Origin: Deltaproteobacteria bacterium
Lineage (GTDB): Bacteria > Myxococcota_A > UBA796 > SXON01
Assembly (NCBI GenBank): GCA_947484175.1
Contig: CANKOI010000030.1
Location: 1 to 42,508, forward strand
Length of the DNA stretch: 42,508 nt
Reading direction: 5' to 3'
The notes under the pieces were generated by a model. The model was not told the origin of the DNA, ran no database searches, and was given only the letters and a program-made list of their open reading frames with translations. Each line of letters starts with the position of its first letter. Positions within the stretch are counted from its first letter, which is position 1. The translations under genes and the position numbers were made by a program. Shown piece after piece: positions 42,038 through 42,508 of the stretch.

Positions 42038-42508
42038 TCACACCTCTACCTTCACGATCTTCCGGATCAACAGCCCTCCGATCACCTGCAGCGTGAGCAT
42101 CAGGAAGAGCAGCCCCCACCCCAGCGCTGTCGTCCACAGCCGGGCGATCAGCACCGGGTCGATGCTCCAGAGCGCAAACGTGAGCACGAAGGGCATGCAC
42201 ACGATGATCACGCCCTGAGCCACGCCCTGCGCGGTGAGCGACTTCACCTTGCCCGAAACCTTCTTGCGCTCGCGGATGGTGTGCGCCACGGTGTCGAAGG
42301 TCTCGGCGAGGTTGCCGCCCGACTGGCGCAGGATGTTGATGCTGGTCACGATGATCTGAACGTCCTCGGTGCCCACCCGCTTCTCGAGACCCAGAAGGGC
42401 GTCTTCGAGCGGCATTCCGAGGCGCTGGTGGTTCAGCGTGAGCGCGAATTCCTGACTGATCGGGTTGGGCAGCTCCTCCCGCACCATGTCCATGCTCTGC
42501 AGCAGCGA
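42038..42508 (-). CDS. Type II secretion F/TadB-TadC-like membrane protein (5' partial)
   Basis: The C-terminal 156 residues of a T2SSF-domain membrane protein; the gene continues beyond the right edge. Visible features are SQEFALTLNHQRLGMPLEDAL, then GGNLAETFDTVAHTIRERKKVSGKVKSLTAQG, followed by two membrane helices. Such proteins form the inner-membrane platform of Tad/Flp or related pili. With pilT nearby, pilus biology clusters at this end. Confidence 0.85.
   Translation of the reverse strand, partial: SLLQSMDMVREELPNPISQEFALTLNHQRLGMPLEDALLGLEKRVGTEDVQIIVTSINILRQSGGNLAETFDTVAHTIRERKKVSGKVKSLTAQGVAQGVIIVCMPFVLTFALWSIDPVLIARLWTTALGWGLLFLMLTLQVIGGLLIRKIVKVEV

Noticed and set aside
1-42508. 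tRNA or rRNA genes, insertion sequences and phage genes
   Set aside because: No cloverleaf, rRNA-like sequence, transposase or integrase was recognised by reading both strands.

Overview
The window is about 42.5 kb of very GC-rich DNA packed with genes on both strands. Spacing is mostly 0-60 bp, and many gene pairs are joined by 4-nt ATGA or GTGA start/stop overlaps. It holds 36 protein genes, no recognisable tRNA or rRNA gene, no CRISPR array and no insertion sequence. The content points to a Gram-negative, myxobacterium-like organism (Myxococcota or relative). Three proteins end in a MYXO-CTERM-like tail (Cys motif, hydrophobic stretch, Arg cluster). There are OmpA proteins with thrombospondin type-3 calcium repeats, a MopE/lamin-tail protein, many lipoproteins with Asp/Thr-rich linkers, and a type IV pilus ATPase. 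The phylum assignment is an inference; no marker such as 16S rRNA is present.

Layout. 1-4032: a gluzincin metallopeptidase with a MYXO-CTERM-like tail, then a lipoprotein. 4041-7221 (minus): mnmG-asnS. 7267-9722 (plus): a lipoprotein translationally coupled to a GT-C glycosyltransferase. 9747-20006 (minus): a discoidin-like protein, an EF-hand-like lipoprotein, and a six-gene overlapping operon (20006 to 12110). That operon starts with a ColD-like 3-dehydratase and two sugar-nucleotide SDR enzymes and continues into a repeat lipoprotein, a lamin-tail/MopE MYXO-CTERM protein and an OmpA/TSP3 protein. 20121-21653 (plus): an ASH/von Willebrand A lipoprotein. 21979-25837 (minus): a Pro/Ala-rich membrane protein, an OmpA protein with no signal peptide and a TSP3 MYXO-CTERM protein. 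25880-28566 (plus): a Cys/Met-metabolism PLP enzyme, a degenerate DyP-peroxidase-like protein and a methyltransferase. 28579-31319 (minus): a LamG lipoprotein, a small lipoprotein and a TMTC-like GT-C/TPR protein. 31354-32523 (plus): a NamZ-type muramidase. 32783-38068 (minus): Nudix, lipoprotein, MCE/MlaD, ABC-2-like permease, TPR and LolB-like genes. 38123-42030 (plus): signal peptidase I, a histidine-phosphatase lipoprotein, a cyclic-nucleotide-binding PilT and a membrane protein. 42038 to the end (minus): a Tad/GspF-type pilus protein running off the window.

The common theme is the cell envelope: export (LepB), lipoproteins, surface anchoring, sugar-nucleotide synthesis, GT-C glycosyl transfer, lipid trafficking and pili. 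Two window-wide patterns stand out. Most exported proteins start with extremely short signal peptides that have no Lys or Arg (lipobox Cys at residue 9-11). Many operon-leading genes have a TANNNT-like hexamer 5-9 nt before the start codon, as expected of leaderless or near-leaderless transcripts. The strongest single-gene signals are a DegT-fold enzyme whose PLP lysine is replaced by His (ColD type), a cNMP-binding/PilT fusion, and GT-C enzymes sitting in lipoprotein operons.
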